64,000 nucleotides of DNA, from positions 248,001 to 312,000 of the forward strand of contig NZ_JACNEP010000002.1 of the NCBI RefSeq assembly GCF_014270035.1. Direction: 5' to 3'. The position numbers and the translations under genes are program-made. The stretch's first letter is position 1, and each line of letters opens with the position of its first letter. This document shows positions 36,200-46,682 of the stretch, piece by piece. This stretch comes from Neptunicella marina (lineage in GTDB: Bacteria; Pseudomonadota; Gammaproteobacteria; Enterobacterales; Alteromonadaceae). The notes under the pieces are model-generated. The model was not told the DNA's origin. It saw only the letters and a list, made by a program, of their open reading frames with translations, and made no database searches.

Positions 36200-37747
36200 A
36201 TGTCTGAAACGACTGAAGACTTGTACGCAGGTTCGCAGAAGCGAACATTACTGGGCCATCCAATTGGTCTGGGGATCTGTTTTTTAACTGAAATGTGGGA
36301 ACGTTTTTCCTATTACGGGATGCGTACCATTTTAGTTTTATATCTTGTTAAATATCATTTATACAGTGCTGGTGAAGCCAGCATGATCTACGGCGCATAC
36401 GCTGGTTTGGTTTATATGATGCCTATAATCGGTGGTTACATGGCTGACCGGTATTTAGGCAGTCGCAAAGCGGTAACCTATGGCGCCATCTTGCTGGTAG
36501 CAGGCCACAGTTTAATGGCCGCACATGGTCCCGCCGCATTTATGGATGGTGACACCGTTGTTCGCAACGATTTCTACATCAGCATTTTCTTTATGGCATT
36601 AGCCCTGATTATCACCGGTGTAGGATTTCTGAAAGCCAATATATCAACCATTGTTGGTGCGTTATATGGTGAAAAAGATCCTCGTCGTGACGGTGGATTT
36701 TCCATCTTCTATATGGGTATCAATGTAGGTTCATTATTATCTACCGCATTAGTCGGTTATGTAGGTGAAACTTACGGCTGGAACTACGGTTTTGGTATTG
36801 CCGGCATCGGCATGTTATTTGGTTTAATGGTATTCCTGTGGGGTCAGAAGTATCTGGAAGGGCGTGCAGAACCAAGCAACCCGGCAATATTAAAAGAAAA
36901 ATCTCCAATTGGTTTAAATAAAGAGCACACCATCTATCTCTTTGGTATTGTACTGGTACTGGTAAGCTGGTTATTAATGCAATACCAAAGCTTTGTAGGC
37001 TCATTGCTGGGGGTATCCGGCTTTGTAATGATCGCAATTATACTGGTATATGCATTCACTCAATGTAATAAAGTTGAGCGTGATCGCATTATGGTGGCCT
37101 GTTTTCTAATCGCCATTCAATCTGTGTTCTGGGCCTTGTTTGAACAACAAGCAGCCAGCTTAACCTTGTTAGCAGACCAACAGTTTGATCTGAATGTACT
37201 GGGCATGAATTTCCTCGCCTCTCAGGTTCAGCTATTAAATGCGTTATTCATCGTATTACTTGCTCCTGTTATGGCCTGGCTGTGGGTTGCTATGGCCAGG
37301 AAGAGCATTGAGCCTTCTACGCCGGGTAAATTTGGTATTTCTATGCTGTTAATTGGTCTGGGATACATGGTGTTCGCCTGGGGTATGGGATTGGATGATT
37401 CCACCAACAAGAGTTTCCTGTGGCTGGTATTTATTTATCTGTCCCTGACGGTGGCCGAATTGTGTTTAAGCCCGGTCGGTTTATCCATGGTAACCAAACT
37501 TAGCGTAACCAAGATAGTTGGTATGATGATGGGTACCTGGTTCCTGTTTACAGCTTTGGGTAACTATGTTGCCGGCTGGATTAGTTCTTTAACAGGGAGT
37601 TCAGGTCATGGCGCAGACAGTGGACAGCTGGATATTGCTGCAACCATCAGTGTTTACAATGACATTGGACTTATCAGTGTCGGTGTCGGTGTATTTATTC
37701 TGTTACTTACACCAATCATGAAAAAAGGCATGCATGGTGTTCACTAA
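36200..37747 (+). CDS. POT/PTR2-family proton-dependent di/tripeptide transporter
   Basis: The protein has 515 residues and about 14 membrane segments. The signature E-x-x-E-R-F-x-Y-Y-G is present in the first helix (EMWERFSYYG, 31-40), as are GGYMADRYLGSRK and the later FSIFYMGINVGS block typical of the family. It imports short peptides with protons. An AGGGG ribosome site precedes the ATG. It is a single-gene transcript bounded by its own promoter and a strong terminator. Confidence 0.92.
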   Translation: MSETTEDLYAGSQKRTLLGHPIGLGICFLTEMWERFSYYGMRTILVLYLVKYHLYSAGEASMIYGAYAGLVYMMPIIGGYMADRYLGSRKAVTYGAILLVAGHSLMAAHGPAAFMDGDTVVRNDFYISIFFMALALIITGVGFLKANISTIVGALYGEKDPRRDGGFSIFYMGINVGSLLSTALVGYVGETYGWNYGFGIAGIGMLFGLMVFLWGQKYLEGRAEPSNPAILKEKSPIGLNKEHTIYLFGIVLVLVSWLLMQYQSFVGSLLGVSGFVMIAIILVYAFTQCNKVERDRIMVACFLIAIQSVFWALFEQQAASLTLLADQQFDLNVLGMNFLASQVQLLNALFIVLLAPVMAWLWVAMARKSIEPSTPGKFGISMLLIGLGYMVFAWGMGLDDSTNKSFLWLVFIYLSLTVAELCLSPVGLSMVTKLSVTKIVGMMMGTWFLFTALGNYVAGWISSLTGSSGHGADSGQLDIAATISVYNDIGLISVGVGVFILLLTPIMKKGMHGVH

Positions 37748-37771
37748 CGCTTAAGCTATGAAACTTATCGA

Positions 37772-37801
37772 ATGCCGGATACACTTATCCGGCATTTTTT
37801 T
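37772..37801 (+). terminator. Rho-independent terminator of the peptide transporter gene
   Basis: A perfect 10-bp stem (ATGCCGGATA and TATCCGGCAT, loop CACT) is followed by a run of T. It begins 25 bases after the stop codon. Confidence 0.92.
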
Positions 37802-37821
37802 ATCCGCAAGAGAGTTATTCG

Positions 37822-38121
37822 ATGCGCCTCATATTTTCCAGCAAGCAAATATCCAGCATTCAACACCTGCCTTTAACCACACGAATAGAGTTACTGCACA
37901 AAGCAGTAAAGCATCTAACCACACCTGAGAAAATGCTGTTAAATTTGTTTAAATTAGCTATTTTAATTCCGGTCTTTACCCTCCTATTACGGGTTAGTCA
38001 GGATTGGTCAGCATTAATATGGATTGCCTTACTTTTGTTGTGCTTCCCTTTATTAGTCAAACCTTTACAATACGGTCTATCTGAAAAATATCTGTCCAAC
38101 ATTTTAGCCAGGGAAACGTGA
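37822..38121 (+). CDS. Small membrane protein upstream of galE, function unknown
   Basis: The protein has 99 residues: a basic N-terminal half ([20 protein letters not shown]) and two adjacent hydrophobic segments (about 45-60 and 66-82). The stop overlaps the galE start by one base (TGATG), so the two are cotranslated. I do not recognise a characterised family. The tight coupling suggests a real gene. Confidence 0.65.
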   Translation: MRLIFSSKQISSIQHLPLTTRIELLHKAVKHLTTPEKMLLNLFKLAILIPVFTLLLRVSQDWSALIWIALLLLCFPLLVKPLQYGLSEKYLSNILARET

Positions 38122-39137
38122 TGAAGGTGTTAATCACAGGCGGCGCCGGATATATCGGTAGCCATACATTATTGCAATTACTAGAGGATAATTATCAGGC
38201 CGTTGTTCTCGATAATCTGAGTAACTCAAGCGAAGAATCATTAAAACGTGTAAAGCAATTAAGCGGTAAATCCTTTGAATTTATAAAAGGCGATATTTGC
38301 GACAAACCGTTACTGGAACAGATTTTTAATCAGCATAAAATTGATGCAGTTATTCATTTTGCCGGCTTAAAAGCCGTTGGTGAATCTGTACAAAAACCAT
38401 TAACTTATTATCGTAATAATGTGATGGGTTCTGTTATTTTGTTTGAAGCGATGGCCGATGCACAGGTTAAAAACTTAGTATTTAGCTCATCTGCGACAGT
38501 GTATGGCGATCCAGTGGCGCTACCTCTAAATGAACAGATGCCGGAAGGAAAACCCACCAATCCTTATGGTCAGTCAAAGCTGATGATCGAAAATATTCTG
38601 AAGGATTTATACCTGTCAGATCCCAGTTGGAATATCACCCTGCTTCGTTACTTTAACCCGGTGGGAGCTCATTCATCAGGTCGGATAGGTGAGGATCCAA
38701 CTGGTATTCCAAATAATCTGATGCCCTTTGTTGCGCAAGTGGCAACCGGAAAACGTAAAGAGCTATCAGTATTTGGTGACGATTATGATACACCGGATGG
38801 TACCGGTGTTCGCGATTATATACATGTTGAGGATCTGGCAGCTGGACATGTAAAAGCCATAAAAAACATGACACCCGGTAATGGACTAAAAACTTACAAT
38901 CTTGGCACAGGCAACGGTTATTCAGTGCTGGATATGGTAAAGGCTTTTGAACAAGCCAGCGGCAAAACCGTGGCCTATAAAATCTGTCCGCGCCGCGATG
39001 GCGATGTGGCGGCCTGTTACGCTGATCCATCATTGGCAGCGAAAGATTTGAACTGGCGTGCAGAAAAAGGCATTAGTGAAATGTGTGAAGACACCTGGCG
39101 CTGGCAAAGTCAAAATCCAGACGGCTACAAAGCATAA
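38121..39137 (+). CDS. galE: UDP-glucose 4-epimerase
   Basis: The protein has 338 residues from the ATG at 38121; a GTG three bases earlier is less likely because the ATG couples to the preceding stop. It shows [31 protein letters not shown], the SSSATVYG Ser and the NPYGQSKLM catalytic motif, all diagnostic of GalE. It interconverts UDP-glucose and UDP-galactose, a supply step for surface sugars. A bidirectional terminator follows. Confidence 0.95.
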   Translation: MKVLITGGAGYIGSHTLLQLLEDNYQAVVLDNLSNSSEESLKRVKQLSGKSFEFIKGDICDKPLLEQIFNQHKIDAVIHFAGLKAVGESVQKPLTYYRNNVMGSVILFEAMADAQVKNLVFSSSATVYGDPVALPLNEQMPEGKPTNPYGQSKLMIENILKDLYLSDPSWNITLLRYFNPVGAHSSGRIGEDPTGIPNNLMPFVAQVATGKRKELSVFGDDYDTPDGTGVRDYIHVEDLAAGHVKAIKNMTPGNGLKTYNLGTGNGYSVLDMVKAFEQASGKTVAYKICPRRDGDVAACYADPSLAAKDLNWRAEKGISEMCEDTWRWQSQNPDGYKA

Positions 39138-39140
39138 ATA

Positions 39141-39169
39141 AAAAAGCCTGTTTTAAAACAGGCTTTTTT
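39141..39169. terminator. Bidirectional terminator between galE and the convergent epimerase gene
   Basis: A long near-perfect inverted repeat (AAAAAGCCTGTTTT and AAAACAGGCTTTTT) has A and T runs on both sides. It serves galE on the plus strand and the epimerase gene on the minus strand. Confidence 0.9.
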
Positions 39170-39187
39170 ATTTAATTAATGCAACCA

Positions 39188-40207
39188 CTAAACATGCTCA
39201 ACATACCAGGGCATAGTTAAACTGATACCTTCGACAATTCTGTATTGTGGCATATATCCCAGTAGTTCTTTGGCTTTGGATACATCAGCTTGTGAATGAC
39301 GAACATCACCTGCCCGAAAATCACGGTATACCGGATCTTTTTCGTACGTCACACCTTGTTCACTCAGTGAGTTTCGAATGGCGTAATACAATTCATTTAA
39401 CGTTGTTCTGTCACCAACCGCCACATTAAACACCTGGCTTTTGCCCAGGTCAGACGTAGCCGCAAGCAAGTTAGCCTGTACTACATTCTCGATATAACAA
39501 AAGTCGCGACTGGTCTCACCATCACCATTGATAAACACCTCTTGCTGTTTGGCCATCGCTGCTGTCCATTTGGGGATAACAGCGGCATACGCCCCATCAG
39601 GATCCTGTCGTCGGCCAAACACATTGAAATAACGTAATCCGGTAGCATGAAATCCATATGAACGGGAGAAAACATCTGCATATAGTTCATTTACATACTT
39701 GGTGACCGCATAAGGAGAAAGAGGATTGCCTATGTTTTCTTCTACTTTGGGTAATGCAGGATGATCGCCATACGTCGAACTGGAAGCAGCATAAACAAAC
39801 TGAGTAACAGCATTTTCCTTTGCCGCGATCAGCATATTTAAAAAACCACTGATATTTACGTCATTGGTTGTAGCAGGATCATTAAGTGAGCGGGGAACCG
39901 ACCCTAAAGCAGCCTGATGCAACACATACTTAACATCTTTACAGGCTAGCTGGCATACATCCGGGTCACGAATATCACCTTCAATAAAACTAAAGTTTTG
40001 CCATTGTTGAGTATTGACCAGCGTCTGAACTTCATCAAGATTTCGCTGATGCCCGGTAGCAAAGTTATCCAGTCCAATGACTCGCTGATTTAATTTGAGC
40101 AACGCCTCAAGCAGGTTAGAACCAATAAAACCAGCCACACCGGTCACTAACCAGGTGTGCTGTGTATCTAATAACTGTTGTTTGAGCTGTTCAAACTGAG
40201 TGGTCAT
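39188..40207 (-). CDS. UDP-N-acetylglucosamine 4-epimerase-like (WbpP/TviC type)
   Basis: The protein has 339 residues. The NAD motif is [17 protein letters not shown], followed by [35 protein letters not shown] and [17 protein letters not shown]. The ATGHQ loop and the SVPRS segment are typical of the extended SDR epimerases that act on UDP-GlcNAc/GalNAc (WbpP, TviC). It would supply UDP-GalNAc or a uronic relative for surface polymers. It faces galE across a shared terminator and lies 22 bases after the mlaA stop on the same strand. Confidence 0.85.
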   Translation of the reverse strand: MTTQFEQLKQQLLDTQHTWLVTGVAGFIGSNLLEALLKLNQRVIGLDNFATGHQRNLDEVQTLVNTQQWQNFSFIEGDIRDPDVCQLACKDVKYVLHQAALGSVPRSLNDPATTNDVNISGFLNMLIAAKENAVTQFVYAASSSTYGDHPALPKVEENIGNPLSPYAVTKYVNELYADVFSRSYGFHATGLRYFNVFGRRQDPDGAYAAVIPKWTAAMAKQQEVFINGDGETSRDFCYIENVVQANLLAATSDLGKSQVFNVAVGDRTTLNELYYAIRNSLSEQGVTYEKDPVYRDFRAGDVRHSQADVSKAKELLGYMPQYRIVEGISLTMPWYVEHV

Positions 40208-40229
40208 ATACAGTCCCTTGTGTAAGCTT

Positions 40230-41018
40230 TTATAAGTTTTCCAGATAAGCGTCGATATCGTCGTTTAACTGCTGGTCTTCTTTCTTGGGTTCTACTTTAC
40301 CATCTTTAATTTGGTATTCCTGATCCTGAAAATACACATTTTTAACAAAGGCATAAGGATCAACAGCGTCATCAATTAGTTTTTCCTGATCCGATAAAGA
40401 GGCACGTTTTTCCAGCGCTTTAATTAAGTTGGAGGTTAAAGATACGTAGATATTTAAATCATCAATAGGAAAATAAAATCCCTGCACGACTTTACCTGTG
40501 GAATCGCGCACGTCACTTGGACCTAATCCCGGTAACATTAAAAATGGTCCCGAACTAACCCCCCAGACACCCAGCGTTTCAGTGAAACTTTCTTCGCGTC
40601 GTGCAATACCTGCATCAGTCGCCACATCGATGGTGCCTAACAAACCAAACGTTGAATTGAGTAAAAATCGCCCCAGACTAATCAGCGAATCACCCACTTT
40701 ACCTTGCAGTAAGTTATTCAGCATATTGGCAGGTTCTTCCAGGTTTTGCGCAAAATTAAGCAACCCCTTACGCGCAAAAGAAGGCACATTATCAACGTAC
40801 GCAGTACTAACCGGTTTTAATACGTTTTTGTCCAGTACATCCCAGTTAAAGGTCCACATATCGCGGTTAAAACTTTCATAAGGATCACGCTCATCCACAT
40901 ACTGTTTTAAGGTTTGCTGATTATCGGCCTGTTGCTCAACAGCTTGCTGACTGGCACAACCGCCTAACAACAAGACAGAAATAATAAGGGGTAATAGATT
41001 TCTTAATGTGATTTTCAC
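40230..41018 (-). CDS. mlaA: MlaA (VacJ) outer-membrane lipoprotein
   Basis: The protein has 262 residues. The signal peptide ends in lipobox LGGC with Cys21. The family body is clear: [42 protein letters not shown] and [23 protein letters not shown]. MlaA removes mislocalised phospholipid from the outer leaflet and hands it to MlaC. The start is GTG, overlapping the ccmI stop (GTGA). The C-terminal ~40 residues are charged, without the extra domain seen in some homologues. The partner mlaBCDEF genes are not in the window. Confidence 0.93.
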   Translation of the reverse strand: MKITLRNLLPLIISVLLLGGCASQQAVEQQADNQQTLKQYVDERDPYESFNRDMWTFNWDVLDKNVLKPVSTAYVDNVPSFARKGLLNFAQNLEEPANMLNNLLQGKVGDSLISLGRFLLNSTFGLLGTIDVATDAGIARREESFTETLGVWGVSSGPFLMLPGLGPSDVRDSTGKVVQGFYFPIDDLNIYVSLTSNLIKALEKRASLSDQEKLIDDAVDPYAFVKNVYFQDQEYQIKDGKVEPKKEDQQLNDDIDAYLENL

Positions 41019-42250
41019 TGAGTGATTTCCTGATCAATAACGATACTGACCGGCAAAAGCTGACCTTGCACAACTTCTGCTTCAATCTTTCCCTGCATGT
41101 CACCAACTGACGGCATCACGTTTTGACTACGTGAGATTCGGGCTGTTAGTGTTACATGCGAAAGATTAGTCAGGGAATAATTGGCTAACATGGCGTTTTT
41201 ATTGGTTAAATCAAGGGTAACTGGCCAGTTTTTAAGAGATTGAGTTATGGCTGCCGCAGGCATGGGTTTAGCATTTTTAGCTGCATCCTTGGCAAACACC
41301 ACTAAATAACCATTTGTTGGTATTTTATGTTTAATGTCATCCGCAACATTCACTGACACGGTAAAACCTGTAAGTGATGTTTCAGTGTCATTTAGTTTAT
41401 TTAACTGCTGCCCGATAGACGCATACATAGGATCGGCCGGATCAATTTTGCTTTGCAGTATTTTAAAAGTCTGAATAGCAAGCTGGTTATCCTCCAACTG
41501 ACTGGCTACAATCGCCAGCAATCCCAGAGCATCGGTATCATCCGGTTGCTGACGCAAAACCTCCACCAGCAAAGAGCGGGCTTTTTTTAACTGACTGGCA
41601 TCCCCTGTCATTAACAAAGACTGGCTTAAACTAACCTTGGTACTTAAATGTGCGGGATCGATCTTTAGTGAACGCTCAAAAGCATTGATTGCTGGTTCTA
41701 TATAACCTATTGCATTATAAACCCGTCCCAGTAATAACCAGGCGATGGCATCATCCGGCTTTTTCTGTAGTGAGGTTCGTAAGCCCAACGCCAAATCACT
41801 CAGTTCCTGCGGTGTTACTGTAGCATCAGCCTCAATCACCGCCCGCTTGGCTAACTGGGGAAATGTATCAATTGCATGTTGCCAGTGATGTAGCTTATTT
41901 AATTGGCTGACGTGCCAGTACACACCACCTGTTATCATTAGTGCAATAACAAATGAGATGCCTAACCAGCCTCTCGAAAGTGACGAGGTTAGGGTTCCCT
42001 GTTCGCCGGTTTCTTCCACTAACGCCAGCTGTACTTCTTGTTTAGCCTGCTCAGCTGCGTCATCACTAATGATATGTTGCGCGCGTTCCTGTTCAATTTC
42101 GTCAAGGCGCTGACGGGTCAGTCCAATATTCATATCCCGCTGGCTGGCCGCTTTGATTTCAAGATTCTTACTGGCACGGATCCATGGCAACAGAATAAAT
42201 AACGCCGCAGCCACAACTAAAACCAGCCCAGCCAGGTAAACTTCTACCAC
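41015..42250 (-). CDS. ccmI: Cytochrome c maturation protein CcmI
   Basis: The protein has 411 residues: two membrane helices near 5-25 and 95-115 with a cytoplasmic loop between them (RLDEIEQERAQHII), then periplasmic TPRs (DAIAWLLLGRVYNAIGYIEP, SLLMTGDASQ) and a C-terminal domain from about 290. CcmI holds apocytochrome c for haem ligation. The start is GTG directly after the ccmH stop, with an AGAGGA site inside ccmH. Confidence 0.9.
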   Translation of the reverse strand: MVEVYLAGLVLVVAAALFILLPWIRASKNLEIKAASQRDMNIGLTRQRLDEIEQERAQHIISDDAAEQAKQEVQLALVEETGEQGTLTSSLSRGWLGISFVIALMITGGVYWHVSQLNKLHHWQHAIDTFPQLAKRAVIEADATVTPQELSDLALGLRTSLQKKPDDAIAWLLLGRVYNAIGYIEPAINAFERSLKIDPAHLSTKVSLSQSLLMTGDASQLKKARSLLVEVLRQQPDDTDALGLLAIVASQLEDNQLAIQTFKILQSKIDPADPMYASIGQQLNKLNDTETSLTGFTVSVNVADDIKHKIPTNGYLVVFAKDAAKNAKPMPAAAITQSLKNWPVTLDLTNKNAMLANYSLTNLSHVTLTARISRSQNVMPSVGDMQGKIEAEVVQGQLLPVSIVIDQEITQ

Positions 42251-42685
42251 TTATTCATCCTCTAATAATTTTTTTGCCTGTGCCAGTTTGTCAGGATCAA
42301 TGTCCTGCGAAGCACGCTTTCGAAACAATACAATAAGGCCTAACACCACGATAAATGCCGGCAATGCCCATAATATGAAAGTTGCTGGAGTTAACGCTGG
42401 CTGATAATAAACAAACTCACCGTACCGTTGTTTCATATAGTCAACCACCTGAGTTTTGTTTTTACCTTGTGACACCAGCTGATAAACTTTACGTTTTAAA
42501 TCCTGTGCAACCAGTGCATTGGAATCTGCAATGTTCTGGTTCTGACATTTAGGGCAACGCAATTCATGGGTTAATTCACGAAAAAGTTGCTGTTGCTGCA
42601 TATCAGTAAATTTAAATTGTTCTTCGGTCGCTGCAACTGAAAATACTGTTACCCATGCAAAAAACAAAACCATTAGCTTTTTCAT
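42251..42685 (-). CDS. ccmH: Cytochrome c maturation protein CcmH
   Basis: The start at 42685 (ATGA overlap with ccmG) gives 144 residues with a signal peptide; an upstream ATG at 42730 would run into ccmG without need. The redox motif LRCPKCQNQN (Cys44, Cys47) is diagnostic, followed by IADSNALVAQDLKRKV. One membrane helix lies near the C-terminus (FILWALPAFIVVLGLIVLF). It reduces the apocytochrome CxxCH thiols before haem attachment. Confidence 0.93.
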   Translation of the reverse strand: MKKLMVLFFAWVTVFSVAATEEQFKFTDMQQQQLFRELTHELRCPKCQNQNIADSNALVAQDLKRKVYQLVSQGKNKTQVVDYMKQRYGEFVYYQPALTPATFILWALPAFIVVLGLIVLFRKRASQDIDPDKLAQAKKLLEDE

Positions 42686-43254
42686 TGATTCACCCACTGC
42701 TGGTAAACCGGGGCAATTTTGTTCTGCCATACACGTTGATTCACATCACCGATATGATGCAAACGAATAATGCCCTGTTTATCTATGATGAAAGTTTCCG
42801 GCGCACCGGTCACACCAAGATCCATGGAGTAGGAACGATCCTGATCAAATAAATTGATTTGATAAGGGTTACCCAGCTTGCTGAGTTGTTGAGTAATTTC
42901 AGATTGAATCTGAGGCAAACTTTTCCCGCCAAAGTCAGGATCCAATTCTTGTTCATAATAAAGGCCAACAATAGGAATTCCCTGCTCCTTTAACTGGGTT
43001 AAAAAAGGTAATTCCACCGCACAGGTAACACACCAAACGCCCCAAACATTAAGCAGGGTTACTTGTCCGTGAAACAACGACTCATCGTATTGCTTAGCGG
43101 GCTGCATCACATCCGCTAATTTAAAGGGAGGTAAAGCCCGGTCTTGTTGAACTTCATTCTGATAGCGCGGATCAGAAAACAAACCGCTTAATAAAAATAC
43201 TGTCATAGCGACAAACGCTATTAAGGGCAAAATAAATAACCAGATTTTTTTCAC
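42682..43254 (-). CDS. ccmG: Thiol:disulfide interchange protein CcmG/DsbE
   Basis: The protein has 190 residues with an N-terminal membrane anchor (IWLFILPLIAFVAMTVFLL). The thioredoxin-like active site is WCVTC (Cys75, Cys78), and GVTGAPETFIIDKQG near 135 carries the cis-Pro region. It keeps CcmH or the apocytochrome reduced in the periplasm. The start is GTG, overlapping the ccmF stop. Confidence 0.93.
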   Translation of the reverse strand: MKKIWLFILPLIAFVAMTVFLLSGLFSDPRYQNEVQQDRALPPFKLADVMQPAKQYDESLFHGQVTLLNVWGVWCVTCAVELPFLTQLKEQGIPIVGLYYEQELDPDFGGKSLPQIQSEITQQLSKLGNPYQINLFDQDRSYSMDLGVTGAPETFIIDKQGIIRLHHIGDVNQRVWQNKIAPVYQQWVNQ

Positions 43255-45248
43255 TTAAGCACCTCCGGCGAAGATGCGGTGTGACTTACTGTGTATTGCT
43301 TACTTTTTTTTGCAAGAGCTACTTTACTCAGGCGATAGCGTTTATCGGTTGCAGAGAGTAATCCCCCCAGAGCCATAATCAAGGCACCCAGCCAAATCCA
43401 GTTAACAAAGGGTTTAACATACAAGCGCAATCCCCAGTCACCGTTATCAAGTTGCTCACCAAGAGCCACATATAAATCGCGACTAATACCGCTATCAATC
43501 GCAGCCTCAGTCATCATAGAACGTTGCACAGTGTAAAAGCGTTTTTGTGCATCCAGACTCGCAACTAATTGCCCCTTATCAAAAACATCAACATGCCCGC
43601 TGGTGCCAGTATAATTAGGTCCATTTAAAGGTTTTACCCCTTTGAATACAAACTGATAACCAGCGAGTTCAGCCGATTCACCTGCTGCCATACGTACATC
43701 TTTTTCCACACTGTACTGACTGGTCAACGCAATACCCATCAGGGTGACAGCAAATCCCACATGGCCCGCAATCATTCCCCAGTGGCTGCGAGTTAATTTT
43801 GTTAACGCATTCAAATTAAAAGCTTTGCCTGTACGCTGTACCACCTCCTGCACACTGGTAACAAAAATCCAGCAGGCAAGTACTGATCCTAACGTTGCCA
43901 GATAAGAAAAGGTCGAATAAGCCTGATTTATCAGGACCCCGGCGGAAAGACTTAATCCAAGAGCCAGTAAAATCTGATTTTTAAGCGCAGCCGGTGATTG
44001 TTTCTTCCAGCGGGAAAGAGGCCCTACACCTAATAAAAACACAAAAGGAACAATTAAGTAGGTAAACATCTGGTCAAAAAAGGGCGCGCCTATTGATATG
44101 GATCCCAGCCCCAGTTCCTTATGCACTAAAGGCAGCAAGGTACCCAGTAGCACCACCATGGTTGCCGCGGTTAAAAACACATTGTTTCCCATCATTAGCA
44201 CTTCACGTGATATTGCGTGATATTGCCCCTGCCCTTTTAAACCCGGTGCTTTCAATGCATAAAGTAATAAGGAGCCACCTATGGTGACGATCAAAATGCC
44301 AAGAATAAACAGACCACGGGTAGGATCGCTGGCAAATGAATGTACCGAGACCAACACACCGGAACGCACCAGAAACGTGCCCAGCAGACTTAACGAAAAA
44401 GCAGCAATTGCCAGCAGTATGGTCCAGGACTGAAAAATTTTACGTTTCTCAGTCACCGCCAGAGAGTGCAGTAATCCGGTGCCAACCAGCCACGGCATAA
44501 AGGAAGCGTTTTCAACCGGATCCCAAAACCACCAGCCGCCCCAGCCTAACTCGTAATAAGCCCACCAGCTGCCCAGCGCAATACCAATCGTTAAAAATAT
44601 CCAGGCTGCCAATGTCCACGGACGCGACCAGCGAGCCCAGGTGGAATCCAGCTTACCAGAAATAAGTGCAGCAATAGCAAACGCAAAAGCCACAGAAAAG
44701 CCTACATATCCCATGTACAGGGTTGGCGGATGGATAATCATGCCAATATCCTGCAACAGAGGATTTAAGTCTCGTCCATCAACAGGGAAAAACGGCAACA
44801 TACGCTCAAAAGGATTAGATGCCAGTAAAATAAACAGATAGAAACCAACAGCAACCAGTCCCAAAATAGCCAGCACTCTCGCTACCATCTGCAATGGCAT
44901 CGGGCGACTAAATAATGCTACCGCTCCTGTCCACAAAGCTAAGATAGTGATCCACAGCAGGAACGATCCTTCATGTCCCCCCCAGACTGCAGTAATACGA
45001 TAATATACCGGCAACAAGCTGTTTGAGGTTTGTGCCACATAAGACAGCGAAAAATCATTATTAATAAATGCCCAGGTCAGACTGGCATAAGCAATCAACG
45101 TGAATAACAACATGGCTATCGCCAGAGGACGCGCCAGTGACATCATACGTATATCATTTCTTGCCGCGCCCCACATGGGATAAACCGCCAGCAGGATAGA
45201 CATTAATAAGGCTAAAACCAGACTAAAGTGGCCCACTTCTGTGATCAT
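43251..45248 (-). CDS. ccmF: Haem lyase subunit CcmF
   Basis: The protein has 665 residues and about 15 membrane segments. The tryptophan-rich haem-binding motif GWGGWWFWDPVENASFMPWL is present, with GHEGSFLLW and the conserved HPPTLYMGYVG segment. It ligates haem from CcmE to apocytochrome c together with CcmH and CcmI. Its ATG overlaps the ccmE stop by one base. Confidence 0.96.
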   Translation of the reverse strand: MITEVGHFSLVLALLMSILLAVYPMWGAARNDIRMMSLARPLAIAMLLFTLIAYASLTWAFINNDFSLSYVAQTSNSLLPVYYRITAVWGGHEGSFLLWITILALWTGAVALFSRPMPLQMVARVLAILGLVAVGFYLFILLASNPFERMLPFFPVDGRDLNPLLQDIGMIIHPPTLYMGYVGFSVAFAFAIAALISGKLDSTWARWSRPWTLAAWIFLTIGIALGSWWAYYELGWGGWWFWDPVENASFMPWLVGTGLLHSLAVTEKRKIFQSWTILLAIAAFSLSLLGTFLVRSGVLVSVHSFASDPTRGLFILGILIVTIGGSLLLYALKAPGLKGQGQYHAISREVLMMGNNVFLTAATMVVLLGTLLPLVHKELGLGSISIGAPFFDQMFTYLIVPFVFLLGVGPLSRWKKQSPAALKNQILLALGLSLSAGVLINQAYSTFSYLATLGSVLACWIFVTSVQEVVQRTGKAFNLNALTKLTRSHWGMIAGHVGFAVTLMGIALTSQYSVEKDVRMAAGESAELAGYQFVFKGVKPLNGPNYTGTSGHVDVFDKGQLVASLDAQKRFYTVQRSMMTEAAIDSGISRDLYVALGEQLDNGDWGLRLYVKPFVNWIWLGALIMALGGLLSATDKRYRLSKVALAKKSKQYTVSHTASSPEVLK

Positions 45249-45715
45249 TAATACGCTCCAGCCTGCTCAGGTTTAACATGTTTAATGCCTTTTACAGCCT
45301 CAGCGACTTCAGGCGGCATATATTCCTCGTCATGTTTGGCCAGTACTTCATCAGCTTTAATCACGCTGGCTGATTGTAATACGCCGGTAGCAACAATGCC
45401 TTGCCCTTCCCGGAACAAATCCGGTAATAACCCGTGATATTGAACAGTCACCTCTGGGCCGGTATCCGTTAATTTAAAACTGACATCCAGCGTTTCAGGA
45501 TGACGCTGAACTGACCCCACAACCACCATGCCTCCAATTTTAAGACGTTGCCCGGGCTGTGGTTTTTGCCCATTTTTGCCCTTTAATATTTCAGATGGCG
45601 TATAAAACAAATCGATATTCTGATTTAACGCGTACAGCATTAAACCAACGGCCATGGCAATAATGGTAATGATGGCTGATAGCGCAAAAAGGCGTTTTTT
45701 CCGACGTGGATTCAT
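45248..45715 (-). CDS. ccmE: Haem chaperone CcmE
   Basis: The protein has 155 residues: an N-terminal anchor helix ([20 protein letters not shown]) and an OB-fold domain. The covalent haem site H-x-x-x-Y is KHDEEYMP (His128, Tyr132). It carries haem from CcmC to CcmF. It lies 14 bases after ccmD. Confidence 0.96.
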   Translation of the reverse strand: MNPRRKKRLFALSAIITIIAMAVGLMLYALNQNIDLFYTPSEILKGKNGQKPQPGQRLKIGGMVVVGSVQRHPETLDVSFKLTDTGPEVTVQYHGLLPDLFREGQGIVATGVLQSASVIKADEVLAKHDEEYMPPEVAEAVKGIKHVKPEQAGAY

Positions 45716-45729
45716 TGAATAAACCGCTC

Positions 45730-45945
45730 CTACTCAGCTGCTACAGAATGACGTTGCACTGTTTTTCGCACTCGCTGTTGTCTGGCAAGTTGCTGCCTGA
45801 TTTCCTTTTTCAAGGTCTTACTTTGCAGCCAGTTATGGCAGGCAAGCAACAAAATCGCAACTAAGGTCACACCAAACGACAGCCATACAAAAAAGCCATA
45901 ACCATTCATGCTTACAAAAGCGCTAAAAGATTCAAACTGCCCCAT
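45730..45945 (-). CDS. ccmD: Haem exporter protein CcmD
   Basis: The protein has 71 residues with one membrane helix ([20 protein letters not shown]) and a basic C-terminal tail ([15 protein letters not shown]). Size, topology and place between ccmC and ccmE identify it. It helps release holo-CcmE from CcmABC. It overlaps the ccmC stop by one base. Confidence 0.9.
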   Translation of the reverse strand: MGQFESFSAFVSMNGYGFFVWLSFGVTLVAILLLACHNWLQSKTLKKEIRQQLARQQRVRKTVQRHSVAAE

Positions 45946-46682
45946 CAGATATCACTCACTAATTGTTGAACCCAGGGACGATGTTTTTCCCGGCGTATAA
46001 TTTCGTTCTTCAGTGCAGCCAGACTCAGACTGGCAATTAAACAGGCAAACCCTAATAAGTTAATTAATAATGGCCATAACATTGCCGGATCTATTGATGG
46101 TTTGCTCAATTTTGTAATGGATGCGCCCTGATGCAGGGTATTCCACCACTCAACTGAATAGTGAATAATTGGCAAGTTGATCACACCTACCAGCGCAAGA
46201 ATGCCTGCCGCTCTGCCTGCCTGTTGTTTATCTTCAAAAGCGTTATACAAAGCAATAACACCAAGATACATAAATAACAAAATAAGTTCAGAAGTGAGTC
46301 TTGCGTCCCATACCCACCAGGTTCCCCACATGGGTTTACCCCATGCGGCACCGGTAAACAATGCCACAAAGGTCACCATAGCCCCGGTTGGCGCAATCGC
46401 TGCTACCGCCATATCTGCTGTTCGAATTTGCCATACAATGCCAATCAATGCAGCGATCGCCATAGCGGCATAAGTACTCATCGACAAAATCGCGCTGGGC
46501 ACATGAATGTACATGATACGTGCAGCGTCACCTTGTTGGTAATCGGCAGGCGCAAACATTAGCCCCCACACACATCCGCTAATCAATAACAAGAGTGCTG
46601 CGATGCTAAACCATGGCAACAGAGTTGAACTCAGTTGATACAGGCGTTCGGTTTTAGCGTAGGGATGTAACCATTTCCACAT
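45945..46682 (-). CDS. ccmC: Haem handling protein CcmC
   Basis: The protein has 245 residues and six membrane segments. The tryptophan-rich motif WGKPMWGTWWVWDARLTSEL with flanking conserved His residues (YIHVPSA) is present. It loads haem onto CcmE. It is coupled to ccmB and ccmD by one-base overlaps. Confidence 0.96.
   Translation of the reverse strand: MWKWLHPYAKTERLYQLSSTLLPWFSIAALLLLISGCVWGLMFAPADYQQGDAARIMYIHVPSAILSMSTYAAMAIAALIGIVWQIRTADMAVAAIAPTGAMVTFVALFTGAAWGKPMWGTWWVWDARLTSELILLFMYLGVIALYNAFEDKQQAGRAAGILALVGVINLPIIHYSVEWWNTLHQGASITKLSKPSIDPAMLWPLLINLLGFACLIASLSLAALKNEIIRREKHRPWVQQLVSDI

Noticed and set aside
46177-46473. Plus-strand frame over ccmC
   Set aside because: Antisense to a highly conserved membrane protein and without a start signal.
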